Below are positions 1 to 8,358 of a stretch of DNA of 64,000 bases, in pieces. The translations under genes were made by a program, and so were the position numbers. Under the pieces are notes generated by a model. The model had not been told where the DNA came from and did no database searches. It was given only the letters and a program-made list of their open reading frames with translations. The stretch comes from Dehalococcoidia bacterium (GTDB lineage: Bacteria; Chloroflexota; Dehalococcoidia; Lucifugimonadales; Lucifugimonadaceae), in the NCBI GenBank assembly GCA_009693115.1, contig SHXW01000011.1:1-64000 (forward strand), given 5' to 3'. How positions within the stretch are numbered: the first letter of the stretch is position 1; each line of letters begins with the position of its first letter.

Positions 1-16
1 TGGGGATTCTTGCACA

Positions 17-49
17 AAACGGGGGGCTTTACCATGCCCCCCCCCGTTT
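17..49 (-). terminator. Putative terminator hairpin after hemB
   Basis: An inverted repeat pairs positions 17-26 (A-rich then a G run) with 40-49 (C run then Ts), with a 13-base loop. It lies about 110 bases past the hemB stop. On the minus strand the stem ends in GTTTT, a short U tract. The G and C runs are unequal in length, so the exact register is uncertain. No gene is seen in 1-157. Confidence 0.4.
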
Positions 50-157
50 GCCGGAGGTTTGCCCCGATGCGAAAGCGTGGCCGAGGTCGTGCGGCGACCC
101 TGTCCGGCGCACCTGGCCGGGTGTGTACCGTGAAGCGGCGGCTTCGTCGAAGGGCTG

Positions 158-1192
158 CTACCCCTCTTGCAGCCACCTTGCCGCGTCCTTCGCGTGGTAC
201 GTGATGATCAGGTCCGCGCCGGCGCGCTTGATGCCGGTCAGGACCTCCATCGCAACGCGGCGTTCGTCCAGCCACCCGTTCGCAGCCGCAGCCTTGAGCA
301 TCGAATATTCCCCACTCACGTTGTAGGCGGCGAGGGGAGTGTCAAAGCGCCTGCGGGCATGTGCTATCACGTCCAGATAGGCTAGGGCAGGCTTCACCAT
401 GATCATGTCCGCGCCTTCTGCCAGGTCCGCCTCGATCTCACGCATGGCCTCGCGCATGTTCGGCGGGTCCATCTGGTAGGCGCGGCGGTCACCGAACTGG
501 GGCGCAGAGTCGGCCGCCACCCGGAATGGCCCGAAGAACCCGGACGCGTACTTGGCCGAATAGCCCATGACCGGGACGTTGTGGTGCCCGGACTGATCGA
601 GTCCGGAACGGATGGCTGCGACCTGGCCGTCCATCATGGCTGACGGTGCGACGATGTCCGCTCCTGCCTGCGCGTGCGATATGGCGGTGGCCGCGAGCAG
701 GGGCAGCGTGGCGTCGTTGTCCACGGTGCCGTCGCTCCGGACTATGCCGCAGTGCCCGTGGTCCGTGTATTCGCACAGGCAGACATCGGTGATGACGACC
801 ATCGCCGGGACGGCGCGCTTTATCGCGGCCACGGCGCGCTGCACGGCCTCGCCGCCGTCATACGCGCCCCTGCCGAGCGCGTCCTTGCGCTCCGGAAGGC
901 CGAAGAGCAACACGGACGGTATACCGAGCGCGGCGACCTCTTTCGCCTCCTTCACGGACTCGTCAACGGACAGTTGGAAGCAACCCGGCATGGGCGCGAT
1001 GGGCCTGCGTATGCGCCGTCCGCCAGTGATAAAGAGCGGGTAAATGAAATCAGCGGGAGAAAGGCGCGTCTCCGCCATCATCCGGCGCAAACCAGCGGAA
1101 GACCGCAGCCGGCGGAGGCGGGTGAAACCGGGAGGCCCCGGAGGATCTCCAAGTGTTTTTGCATCGCCTTCGCCCGCTCGTTGCGCGTTCAT
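158..1192 (-). CDS. hemB: Delta-aminolevulinic acid dehydratase (porphobilinogen synthase)
   Basis: Condenses two 5-aminolevulinate molecules to porphobilinogen in the cytosol, the second committed step of tetrapyrrole synthesis. At 344 residues it has the usual family length. The cysteine-rich zinc site is visible ([13 protein letters not shown]), as are both active-site lysine contexts ([16 protein letters not shown] and [12 protein letters not shown]). The variable N-terminus (about 25 residues) precedes the conserved RLRR start of the fold. The start overlaps the stop of cobA-hemD by four bases (ATGA), so the two are probably translationally coupled. It is the last gene of a minus-strand tetrapyrrole operon. 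Confidence 0.96.
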   Translation of the reverse strand: MNAQRAGEGDAKTLGDPPGPPGFTRLRRLRSSAGLRRMMAETRLSPADFIYPLFITGGRRIRRPIAPMPGCFQLSVDESVKEAKEVAALGIPSVLLFGLPERKDALGRGAYDGGEAVQRAVAAIKRAVPAMVVITDVCLCEYTDHGHCGIVRSDGTVDNDATLPLLAATAISHAQAGADIVAPSAMMDGQVAAIRSGLDQSGHHNVPVMGYSAKYASGFFGPFRVAADSAPQFGDRRAYQMDPPNMREAMREIEADLAEGADMIMVKPALAYLDVIAHARRRFDTPLAAYNVSGEYSMLKAAAANGWLDERRVAMEVLTGIKRAGADLIITYHAKDAARWLQEG

Positions 1193-2751
1193 GTCTTTGG
1201 CCCTTCCTTCACCATTTCCACGACCGAACCGACGAGCCCTTCGATGCTCTGCTCGCCTGCCACCGCATCAACTCTGATCCCCAGTTCGCGCGCCGTCTCA
1301 GCCGTTACCGGCCCCATGCACGCGACCAGCGTCCCATTTATCAGGCGGGCCGCGTCGGCGCCGAGCAGTCCGGCGAGGTTGTTCACTGCGGACGAACTTG
1401 AAAACGTGGTCACATCTATGCCGCCGTTTTGCGGCATGAACACTGCCCGCGCCTCGTCAGGGGAGGCATCCGGCACGCGGGTCTCATAGGCGACAATTTC
1501 GTCCACGTCCGCTCCCATGCCGCGCAGCCCGTCAGGCAGCGTGTCCCTGCCGATGCTCGATTTGAAATGTGCGACGCGCCCGCCGTTGAACCCTCGTTTC
1601 CGAAAAGAGTCGACGACGGCCTCTGCCAGATAATCATCGGGCACGATGTCGGTCCGGATGCCCATGCCTGCCAGCGCCTGCGCGGTCGCCGGGCCCACGG
1701 CGGCGAACTTCACGCCGCCCAATGACCGCGCGTCCAGTCCGAGCGCGTTCAACCTGACCTGAAAACCGGTAACACCGTTGGGGCTCGTGAACGTGGCCCA
1801 GTCGTAACCCATTCCTGACGCAGAGTTATGCCGGACTAGCCGCCAGATGACGGCATCAATGGGAGCAGTGTCTGACAGCGGGACGACGGAGATGGCGGGG
1901 AACTCAACGCACTCTGCGCCTGCCTCCTCCAGCATCGCCGCGAGTCTGCTGGGCTGCGAACGAGCCCTGGTCACAAGCACGCGCTTGCCGGAGAGGGGGC
2001 GTCTGTCGAACCACGCGAGCTGGTCGCGCAGGCTGGCGACTTCACCGACGATGACCACCGCGGGGGAGCCGAGCCCGGCCTTCTGTGCGACCGCGGCGAT
2101 GTCTGAAATGGTGCCCGTCACGACCTTCTGGCCGGGGACGGTGCCCCACTGGACTACCGCAGCCGGTCTGTCTCCGGGGACGCCGTGTGAAATTAGAGCG
2201 CCGGTGATCTTCTCCAGCGTTTCCCACCCCATGAGGATGACGAGCGTGCCCGGTGTATTCGCCACCGCTTTCCATTCAACACCGGCCTCGTGGTGCGACG
2301 CCTCCTCGCTGCCTGTGACGAAGGTGACGGCCGCGGCCTTTCCGCGGTGCGTCACGGGGATGCCGGCGTAGGCAGGGGCAGCGATGGCTGATGTCACGCC
2401 CGGTACGACTTCCCATGGCACTCCGGCCTCGGCGCAGGCGAGAGCCTCTTCGCCGCCCCTGCCGAAGACGAACGGATCGCCGCCCTTCAGCCTGCACACA
2501 CGTTTGCCCTGCCGCGCGTATTCCACGAGGAGGGCGTTCAACTCTTCCTGAGAGAACCTGTACGTGGCGCGGCCCTTGCCTGCGTCCACAAGCTCTGCGC
2601 CGGGTTTCGCATGTCCGAGCAGTTTGGAGTTTGCCAATCGGTCATGGATGATCACGTCCGCCTCTTTCAGGCGGGCGAGGCCCTTGAGCGTGATCAGTCC
2701 GGGGTCGCCTGGTCCCGCCCCCACTAGAGAGACGAGTCCAGGTTCAGTCAT
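1189..2751 (-). CDS. cobA-hemD: Uroporphyrinogen-III C-methyltransferase / uroporphyrinogen-III synthase fusion
   Basis: A bifunctional enzyme of about 520 residues. Residues 1-250 are an SAM-dependent uroporphyrinogen-III methyltransferase ([15 protein letters not shown] near the N-terminus, [36 protein letters not shown]) that makes precorrin-2. The remainder is uroporphyrinogen-III synthase ([27 protein letters not shown]), which closes the ring of hydroxymethylbilane. The frame is open upstream to 2910, but the ATG at 2751 has GGAGAA six bases before it and overlaps the hemC stop by eight bases, so it is preferred over the ATG at 2763. The same fusion is common in Firmicutes and Chloroflexota. 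It sits between hemC and hemB in one operon. Confidence 0.93.
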   Translation of the reverse strand: MTEPGLVSLVGAGPGDPGLITLKGLARLKEADVIIHDRLANSKLLGHAKPGAELVDAGKGRATYRFSQEELNALLVEYARQGKRVCRLKGGDPFVFGRGGEEALACAEAGVPWEVVPGVTSAIAAPAYAGIPVTHRGKAAAVTFVTGSEEASHHEAGVEWKAVANTPGTLVILMGWETLEKITGALISHGVPGDRPAAVVQWGTVPGQKVVTGTISDIAAVAQKAGLGSPAVVIVGEVASLRDQLAWFDRRPLSGKRVLVTRARSQPSRLAAMLEEAGAECVEFPAISVVPLSDTAPIDAVIWRLVRHNSASGMGYDWATFTSPNGVTGFQVRLNALGLDARSLGGVKFAAVGPATAQALAGMGIRTDIVPDDYLAEAVVDSFRKRGFNGGRVAHFKSSIGRDTLPDGLRGMGADVDEIVAYETRVPDASPDEARAVFMPQNGGIDVTTFSSSSAVNNLAGLLGADAARLINGTLVACMGPVTAETARELGIRVDAVAGEQSIEGLVGSVVEMVKEGPKT

Positions 2752-3700
2752 CGCGTTCTCCATCAACCGGTGGTTCGCCGCCAGAGAGGAGCGCCGCCGC
2801 GCCTTGTCGCAGGAGTGCCCTTGCTGCGTTGCGGCCGATCGCCGCCGCCTGCGACGCGTCACCCTCTGCCGTGTGGCGCAGCACGTGCGTGCCGTCGGGG
2901 CCGGACGCATAGGCGTTGAGGGTCAGACGCCGGCCCTCGACCGTGGCGTGGGCGGCGATGGGAGCCGAGCACCCGCCACCCATGGCGTGCAGGAATGCCC
3001 GCTCTGCTTCCACGGCCTGACGCGAAGATCTGTGCTCGAGCGCACGGGTCAGCCGTGAAGTGGCCGTGTCGTCTTCCCGGATCTCTATTGCCAGAGCGCC
3101 CTGACCCACTGCAGGCACGAACACAGCCGGGTCTAGCATCTCGCTGATATCAGCCGACAGCCCGAGGCGCGCCAGTCCCGCCGCGGCGAGGATGATCGCA
3201 TCCGGCCCGCCTGCCGCCCGCAGTGTCACCAGACGCGTATCCACGTTGCCGCGGAGCGGCTCCACGATAAGGTCGGAACGATGAGAGAGCAGCATGGCCT
3301 TGCGGCGGGCGCTCCCGGTTGCGACGCGCGCTGCATGGGCCAGCCCGTTCAGCCCGCGGGAGTGCCGGCTGACCAGGGCGTCGCGCGGGTCTTCGCGCTC
3401 GAGGACAGCTGCGATCTTGAACTGGCCTGCGAGCGCGGTGGGCAGGTCCTTCGCGCTGTGGACAGCCATGTCGATGCGCCCTGCGCCTAGAGCGGCCTCC
3501 AGTTCCTTGACCCAGACCCCGACGCCTATCGCGGCCACCGGTGAGGAGCGGTCTTTGTCTCCCTTTGTGGTGATGGGCACCACTTCGAACTCTATTACCG
3601 GGTGCGCGGCCTTGAGTGCACCGAGGACGATTTGGGTCTGAGCGAGGGCGAGCCTGCTCGATCGCGTGCCGACCCTGACCAAATTGCGAAACGATTTCAT
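2744..3700 (-). CDS. hemC: Porphobilinogen deaminase (hydroxymethylbilane synthase)
   Basis: Polymerises four porphobilinogens to hydroxymethylbilane. The 318-residue length matches the family. Seen in the sequence: the N-terminal VRVGTRSSRLALAQT, the substrate-binding HSAKDLPT, the arginine-rich RGNVDTRL and, near residue 240, the cysteine that carries the dipyrromethane cofactor (MGGGCSAPIAAHA). Upstream is a 174-base gap to the precorrin-2 dehydrogenase gene. The downstream cobA-hemD overlaps by eight bases. Confidence 0.96.
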   Translation of the reverse strand: MKSFRNLVRVGTRSSRLALAQTQIVLGALKAAHPVIEFEVVPITTKGDKDRSSPVAAIGVGVWVKELEAALGAGRIDMAVHSAKDLPTALAGQFKIAAVLEREDPRDALVSRHSRGLNGLAHAARVATGSARRKAMLLSHRSDLIVEPLRGNVDTRLVTLRAAGGPDAIILAAAGLARLGLSADISEMLDPAVFVPAVGQGALAIEIREDDTATSRLTRALEHRSSRQAVEAERAFLHAMGGGCSAPIAAHATVEGRRLTLNAYASGPDGTHVLRHTAEGDASQAAAIGRNAARALLRQGAAALLSGGEPPVDGERDD

Positions 3701-3874
3701 ATATGGAGTCTAATGCACCGGGTAGGCGGGTGAATGGGATGAGGGGCGCAACCGCCCGGTCAGAGGAAGGAATTCGAGGTCATGCTGCGAACAGTGGATG
3801 AACTGCCCGTGAGATGCCCAAACCAGATCAACGTGCCATTTTCGGGTGAATGACGTTTGCGCCCGGCGCATTCG

Positions 3875-4561
3875 TCATACGTGCTTCTGGCACCGTCCGA
3901 ACGGGGCGCAGTCCTGGCAGTGGCGCGCCGTGAGGGCAGCGGCCACCTCCTTCTGCGCCTGCACGGGCTTCGTCTCAGCAAGGGTCAGCCATTGTTCCGT
4001 CATTAGTTCCTGCCACACATCTGGACATACGACAACCTTCTGCGACCTGATGTCCCGGCGCGCTGCCGCCAGCACCGGGCCAACGCCCGCCCACCTCATG
4101 CACCGGCAGGCCGGAGAGGACATTTCCTCGCGCAGTCTGCGGGCCAGCGCCGGGCTGGCGCCTCCCGTCGAGACCGCCACCGTCACATCTTTGCGCTGTA
4201 CAACCGCCGGGGCGATGAAGGTGCAGAGGTGCGGCACGTCCATGACGTTCAGGACGACGTTGCGTTCACGCGCTTCGCTGAAGACGAGTTCGTTCCTGTC
4301 GGGGTCTGTCGTGTCGGCCACTATGGCGAGCCACACACCTTCGAGATCGCCTTTGCGGTAGGCCCGCTTCCTCCAGACGACTTTCCCTGCTGCTGCCAGG
4401 GCCTTCAGGCCGTCTGTCGCATGCGACGCCGGAGCGTGGAACATTACGTCTGCGCCGCATTCGAGCAGGTAATTGACCTTGCGTTCGGCTTCGCTGTTGC
4501 CGCCAAAGACGGCACACCGACGGCCCTGAACGTCGAGGTACACCGGGTAATAGCGAGGCAT
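3875..4561 (-). CDS. Precorrin-2 dehydrogenase / sirohydrochlorin ferrochelatase (siroheme synthase N-terminal type)
   Basis: NAD-dependent oxidation of precorrin-2 to sirohydrochlorin, often with iron insertion to siroheme, as in Met8p and the N-terminal half of CysG. The protein begins MPRYYPVYLDVQGRRCAVFG with a Rossmann glycine motif, continues with NVMDVPHLCTFIAPA and has the family signature STGGASPALARRLREE. The start at 4561 is chosen because GGAGG lies five bases upstream and the homology begins there; the frame stays open to 4672. With 228 residues it is slightly long. The C-terminus ends in an unusual cysteine cluster (HCQDCAPFGRC). The methyltransferase that supplies precorrin-2 is in the same operon. 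Confidence 0.88.
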   Translation of the reverse strand: MPRYYPVYLDVQGRRCAVFGGNSEAERKVNYLLECGADVMFHAPASHATDGLKALAAAGKVVWRKRAYRKGDLEGVWLAIVADTTDPDRNELVFSEARERNVVLNVMDVPHLCTFIAPAVVQRKDVTVAVSTGGASPALARRLREEMSSPACRCMRWAGVGPVLAAARRDIRSQKVVVCPDVWQELMTEQWLTLAETKPVQAQKEVAAALTARHCQDCAPFGRCQKHV

Positions 4562-4587
4562 TTGACCTCCAGGTTCGGGCGGTTGGT

Positions 4588-5616
4588 TCAGCAAACGGAT
4601 CGGGGAGCGTTGACCTTGCGCCCGTCCACCCAGGCCTGCAACGCCTGGCGCGAAGAGTAAAGCGGCCTCCACCCCAATTCTGCCTTGGCCTTATCTGTGG
4701 AGGCCAGCCATGGGTGCTTGATGAAGTCCAGCCCGCACGCAGGCGACTGACTCTGGAGCCTTGCACGCCATGTCATGTTGACCGCGCCTGTCAAAAGCGG
4801 CCCCGGCACCGGCAGCAACCGGGCGCCGGACGCCTTCGCCACATCGCGCCACCTGACAGTGCCATCCCCGGCGATGTTGTAAACCCCACGCGCCCGGCTC
4901 GCCAGCGCAGCTTCAACGGCACTTACGTAATCATCAACGTGGAGGAACTGCATCTCCGGGTTGAAGCCCAGCGGGGCGGGCAGGAGCCGTCTGCCGAGCG
5001 CCTGGGCGATGAAATTATCCGCTCCCGCAGCCATTACCACGCAGCCACGCAGCACGGAGACCGCGCAGCCCGGGTTCTCTTCCGAGAACCTGAACAGCAG
5101 CTTCTCCGCCGCCACCTTCTGTTCCGAATACTGGAACCCTTTGACCGGGTTGACGGGGGTGGTCTCGCCGAACGGGCGCACAAACCCTTTGTGTGCGCCA
5201 TATGTGGTAGTGCTGCTCAGGTAAATGACCTGACGGACGCCAGCCGCGGCGCAGGCTTTAAGAAGCGACTCTGTCGCTCCCACGTTCACCTGCCAGGCAA
5301 ATGCACCGTCGCGGCTGCTCTTGAGCAGGTAGGCGAGGTGGATGACCGCTTCGATGCCATACCCGGCCAGGACATCGCCAAGCGGCTCCCGGACGTCCCG
5401 CATAACGGAGACGACGCGCTGTGTGCCGTTCCCATGCACGCTTGGGAGCAGGTCTATGGCCGCGATCAGTTCCGTGGAAGGAAGTGCTGCGAGTCGCCGC
5501 AGCGCGGCCTGTCCCAGGAACCCGGCGGAACCTGTGATGGCTATGCGCCGCGGCAGGGGACGACCGTCCTGTGCTGATGGGGCCAACGTGTTTCCGGGCC
5601 GGGTTTCGTCAACCAC
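4588..5616 (-). CDS. NAD-dependent epimerase/dehydratase (extended SDR)
   Basis: A 342-residue extended short-chain dehydrogenase. The glycine motif GSAGFLGQ lies about 30 residues from the start, HLAY follows the fourth strand, SSTTTYG gives the catalytic Ser/Thr, and YSEQK is the Tyr-x3-Lys pair. The HVDDYVSAVEAAL and NIAGDGTV segments are typical of nucleotide-sugar epimerase-like members, but the substrate cannot be told. It begins inside the last eight bases of the upstream small gene and ends 26 bases before the precorrin-2 dehydrogenase start, so it appears to be in one transcript with the tetrapyrrole genes. Confidence 0.85.
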   Translation of the reverse strand: MVDETRPGNTLAPSAQDGRPLPRRIAITGSAGFLGQAALRRLAALPSTELIAAIDLLPSVHGNGTQRVVSVMRDVREPLGDVLAGYGIEAVIHLAYLLKSSRDGAFAWQVNVGATESLLKACAAAGVRQVIYLSSTTTYGAHKGFVRPFGETTPVNPVKGFQYSEQKVAAEKLLFRFSEENPGCAVSVLRGCVVMAAGADNFIAQALGRRLLPAPLGFNPEMQFLHVDDYVSAVEAALASRARGVYNIAGDGTVRWRDVAKASGARLLPVPGPLLTGAVNMTWRARLQSQSPACGLDFIKHPWLASTDKAKAELGWRPLYSSRQALQAWVDGRKVNAPRSVC

Positions 5617-5980
5617 TCTTCACCTCGTCAGTGAAGTCAAATCCGATCTTGCCGAATCCCGGCACGACGAAGGCCATCCAAACCTTGTGCACTCCGGAGG
5701 ATAGAGTTTCGCCGTGGACCGAAATGACAATGTCCCTGTTCATGGCAAGGGTGAAGGTGTTCTTCTCATCCACCTGGTCAAACCGGGTCTGCCTGCCATC
5801 AATCTCAAACGATGAATCGGCCAGAGGGATGTCCCGACCATCGAGGGAGAGCGGCACCATCACCCTGGCGTACCCGGAGCCGAGGGAATTCTTCAGTTTG
5901 AACCGCCAACCGCCCTCAAAGTTTTCCAGGCTGGCTTTAACGTACAGACGCCTGAGGATGAATGCAGGTACTCCGGGCAT
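5609..5980 (-). CDS. Small beta-rich protein, tentatively DUF6379 / C-glycoside deglycosidase beta-subunit-like
   Basis: A 123-residue protein with no signal peptide or membrane segment. It starts MPGVPAFILRRLYVKASLEN and alternates short hydrophobic strands (ARVMVPLSLDGRDIPL, SFEIDGRQTRF, FTLAMNRDIVISVHGETL, HKVWMAFVVPGFGKIGFDF). From memory this resembles the small DUF6379 family, which includes beta subunits of C-glycoside-cleaving enzymes; that call is tentative. It is tightly placed between a class II aldolase (18-base gap) and an SDR epimerase (8-base overlap), which fits a small sugar-type catabolic module. Confidence 0.55.
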   Translation of the reverse strand: MPGVPAFILRRLYVKASLENFEGGWRFKLKNSLGSGYARVMVPLSLDGRDIPLADSSFEIDGRQTRFDQVDEKNTFTLAMNRDIVISVHGETLSSGVHKVWMAFVVPGFGKIGFDFTDEVKSG

Positions 5981-5998
5981 CAGAATCCCCTTCTTCGA

Positions 5999-6664
5999 TC
6001 AGTCCTTCAAGCCCGAACGCATCAAGTAAGCCCCTCGTTCAGCCTCGACCGCATCGGCGGGCAAAAGCGTCGCCCCCCCGGCGGCTTCTGCGAGCAGGAA
6101 GACATGCGCCGCCCGCTCAGCGAGCACGCACGCCTGCAGCGCATCATCAGGCGACGCGCCTGCCCCGCACAAGCCGTGGTTGCGCAGTAGAACGGCGCGC
6201 CTGTTGCCCAACGCCTTCACCGCTTCCGTTGCCAGTTCTTCTGATCCCGGGAAGCCGTAGCTGGCCACTTCCACCCCTCCACCCAGATAGACAACCATTT
6301 CGTCCATGACCGGAGGGATGGGCCTGCCCGCCACAGCGAGCGCCGTCGCATAGACCGAATGCGTGTGCATGACTGCCCCGACATCGGGCCGGGCACGGTA
6401 AATCGCAAGGTGCAGAAGAGATTCTGTTGAGGGGACGCCGTCGCCGTCCACAGGTTCTATTTCACTGTTCACCGCCACGAGGCCGTCGGCTGCTAGCTTC
6501 GAATAGTCCTTGCTCGCCGGAGTGATCAGAAAACGTTCAAGGCCGTGTTCTAGAGGCAGCCTCATGCTGGCGTTGCCAGACGACCCGGTCACCAGGCCGA
6601 GCAGGGCCATCTCCTTCACCGCTGCCAGCAGCAGGGCGCGTTCTCCTCTGTAGTCCTTTGGCAC
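5999..6664 (-). CDS. Class II aldolase/adducin family protein (L-fuculose-phosphate aldolase-like)
   Basis: A 221-residue zinc-dependent class II aldolase-like enzyme. The expected features are present in order: TGSSGNASMR phosphate-binding region near residue 27, ITPASKDYSKL, the catalytic glutamate in PSTESLLHLAIY, the zinc histidines in MHTHSVYA and the third histidine in LLRNHGLCGAG. Family members cleave ketose phosphates such as fuculose or ribulose phosphates, or act as decarboxylases; the substrate is not readable here. It is the first gene of a run with the DUF6379-like and epimerase genes. Confidence 0.85.
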   Translation of the reverse strand: MPKDYRGERALLLAAVKEMALLGLVTGSSGNASMRLPLEHGLERFLITPASKDYSKLAADGLVAVNSEIEPVDGDGVPSTESLLHLAIYRARPDVGAVMHTHSVYATALAVAGRPIPPVMDEMVVYLGGGVEVASYGFPGSEELATEAVKALGNRRAVLLRNHGLCGAGASPDDALQACVLAERAAHVFLLAEAAGGATLLPADAVEAERGAYLMRSGLKD

Positions 6665-6862
6665 AACGGCTCTCCTGAATGCGGCGAGGGCTAAACGTTA
6701 CACGACTCCGGGCCAGCGACCCTACGTGAAAAGGGACCGCAGGCCTGGCATCAGGTCATGCATGTCTCGCTCCAAATACATCCCGCTCCGGTCGCAGCCT
6801 GGAGAAGCTCCTGTCCCGGGAGACGCCGTGACATGCGCTGGTGTTCGTCGTGTTCAAAACGC

Positions 6863-6890
6863 GAAGGGGCGCACATCCATGCGCCCCTTC
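6863..6890 (-). terminator. Rho-independent terminator of cysS
   Basis: A perfect 11-base-pair stem (GAAGGGGCGCA at 6863-6873 with TGCGCCCCTTC at 6880-6890) encloses a 6-base loop. It stands about 40 bases past the cysS stop. On the minus strand it is followed by GCGTTTTG. Confidence 0.75.
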
Positions 6891-6930
6891 ATGCCTGGCA
6901 CATTCCCTACGGACTGTCTCAGGACACTGC

Positions 6931-8310
6931 TTATAACCGCGTCCACGTAGTGCCAGTTGGTCCGTCCTTGATTACGATGCCCGCCTCTTCCAACTGCTTA
7001 CGAACTCCGTCCGCGTCAGCAAAGCGCTTTTGCGTGCGGAAATCTGTCCGCTGCCTGACCATGCCATCAACTTCGGCATCAGAGATGGCCCCGATCGCCA
7101 CGCGCCGCGTATCGAGCGAAAGTCCGAGTGCCCCTGTGATCTCACGCAACGTACCCTGTGCCGCCTGCACGTTGGCGCCCGAGTCGCGTCCCTTGTAAAT
7201 CGCAGACGCCAGATCAAAAACCGCCGCGATACCTTGCGGCGTGTTTAAATCATCGTCCATCGCATCGATGAAACGCTGCTTATATGGCGCGCCGTCAACC
7301 GCGCTCTCACCGGCCGGAGACTGGAACTCTACCGCGCCTCGCAGGCGGCGTAGCGCGCGTTCCTGCGCCTCGATGCTCTCCGGGTCGTAAAGCAGGGGCG
7401 AGCGGTACTGGCCTGACAGCACCCAGAGGCGGACCGCTTCTGGCGAATGGCGCTTGATGGCCTCGCGCACCTGCACGATGTTGCCCAGGGACTTGCTCAT
7501 CTTCTCGCCTTCGAGGCGGAGCATGCCGTTGTGCAGCCACCAGCGGGTGAAGGGTTCGGCGCCTGTTGCGGTCTCGGACTGCGCCATCTCGTTTTCGTGG
7601 TGCGGAAAGATCAGGTCGTTGCCGCCACCGTGGATGTCTATGGAAGCCCCAAGGTGGTGCAGGACCATCGCTGAACATTCGATGTGCCACCCCGGCCTGC
7701 CGGATCCCCAGGGTGAGTCCCAAGCCGGTTCGCCCGGTTTTGATGCCTTCCACAGGGCGAAGTCCGCCGGGTGTTCCTTGCCCTGCTCGGCCTCGAACCG
7801 TGTCCCCTGAAGCATCTCGTCCAACGAGCGGTGGGAGAGCTTGCCGTAATCGGCATCGGCCAGGACGCGGAAGTAAACGGAGCCGTTCAAGTCATAGGCG
7901 CCACCGCGAGCTTCGATCTGCCTGATGATGTCAATGATCTGAGGGATTTCCCGTGTGACGCGCGGGTAGAGATCCGCCCTGCGGATCTTCAGAGCGTCCA
8001 TATCGTCAAAGAATGACTGCACGTACTTGTCAGAGACGGCGTCCGCGGACGTGCCCTCCTGGACCGCCTTGCGGATGATCTTGTCGTCAACGTCCGTGAA
8101 GTTCTGGACGCGCCTGACCTTGAAGCCCCGGTATTCGAGGTAACGGTGCAGCACTTCGAAGATGATGCTGCTCATGGCGTGGCCGAGATGGGAATAGTCG
8201 TACACCGTCACGCCGCAGACGTAGAGTTTGACCTCGCTCCCGGCGGGCTTGAAGTCTGACTTCTCGCGGGAGAGGGTGTTGTAAAGGCGGAGTGGCAAGG
8301 GTTCCCTCAT
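6931..8310 (-). CDS. cysS: Cysteinyl-tRNA synthetase
   Basis: Charges tRNA-Cys with cysteine. The 459-residue class I synthetase shows the amino-terminal YVCGVTVYDYSHLGHAMSS (the HIGH-type motif and first zinc cysteine), GWHIECSAM and HHENEMAQSE (further zinc ligands), and the catalytic EKMSKSLGN near residue 270. The C-terminal helical domain ends GIVIKDGPTGTTWTRL. The gene begins 48 bases after ispDF on the same strand and ends at a strong terminator. The order ispD/ispF-cysS is also known from other bacteria. Confidence 0.96.
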   Translation of the reverse strand: MREPLPLRLYNTLSREKSDFKPAGSEVKLYVCGVTVYDYSHLGHAMSSIIFEVLHRYLEYRGFKVRRVQNFTDVDDKIIRKAVQEGTSADAVSDKYVQSFFDDMDALKIRRADLYPRVTREIPQIIDIIRQIEARGGAYDLNGSVYFRVLADADYGKLSHRSLDEMLQGTRFEAEQGKEHPADFALWKASKPGEPAWDSPWGSGRPGWHIECSAMVLHHLGASIDIHGGGNDLIFPHHENEMAQSETATGAEPFTRWWLHNGMLRLEGEKMSKSLGNIVQVREAIKRHSPEAVRLWVLSGQYRSPLLYDPESIEAQERALRRLRGAVEFQSPAGESAVDGAPYKQRFIDAMDDDLNTPQGIAAVFDLASAIYKGRDSGANVQAAQGTLREITGALGLSLDTRRVAIGAISDAEVDGMVRQRTDFRTQKRFADADGVRKQLEEAGIVIKDGPTGTTWTRL

Positions 8311-8358
8311 TAAGAAATTGCGCGGGATAGGGCTGGGCGTGCAGGAGGCAGGTTCCTC

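Noticed and set aside
674-1489. A 271-codon plus-strand frame opposite hemB and cobA-hemD
   Set aside because: Shadow of two clearly homologous minus-strand genes.
6665-6930. Possible tRNA or riboswitch near cysS
   Set aside because: The only strong structure is the terminator; cysS has only 48 bases of upstream space, too short for a T-box, and no T-loop consensus was found.
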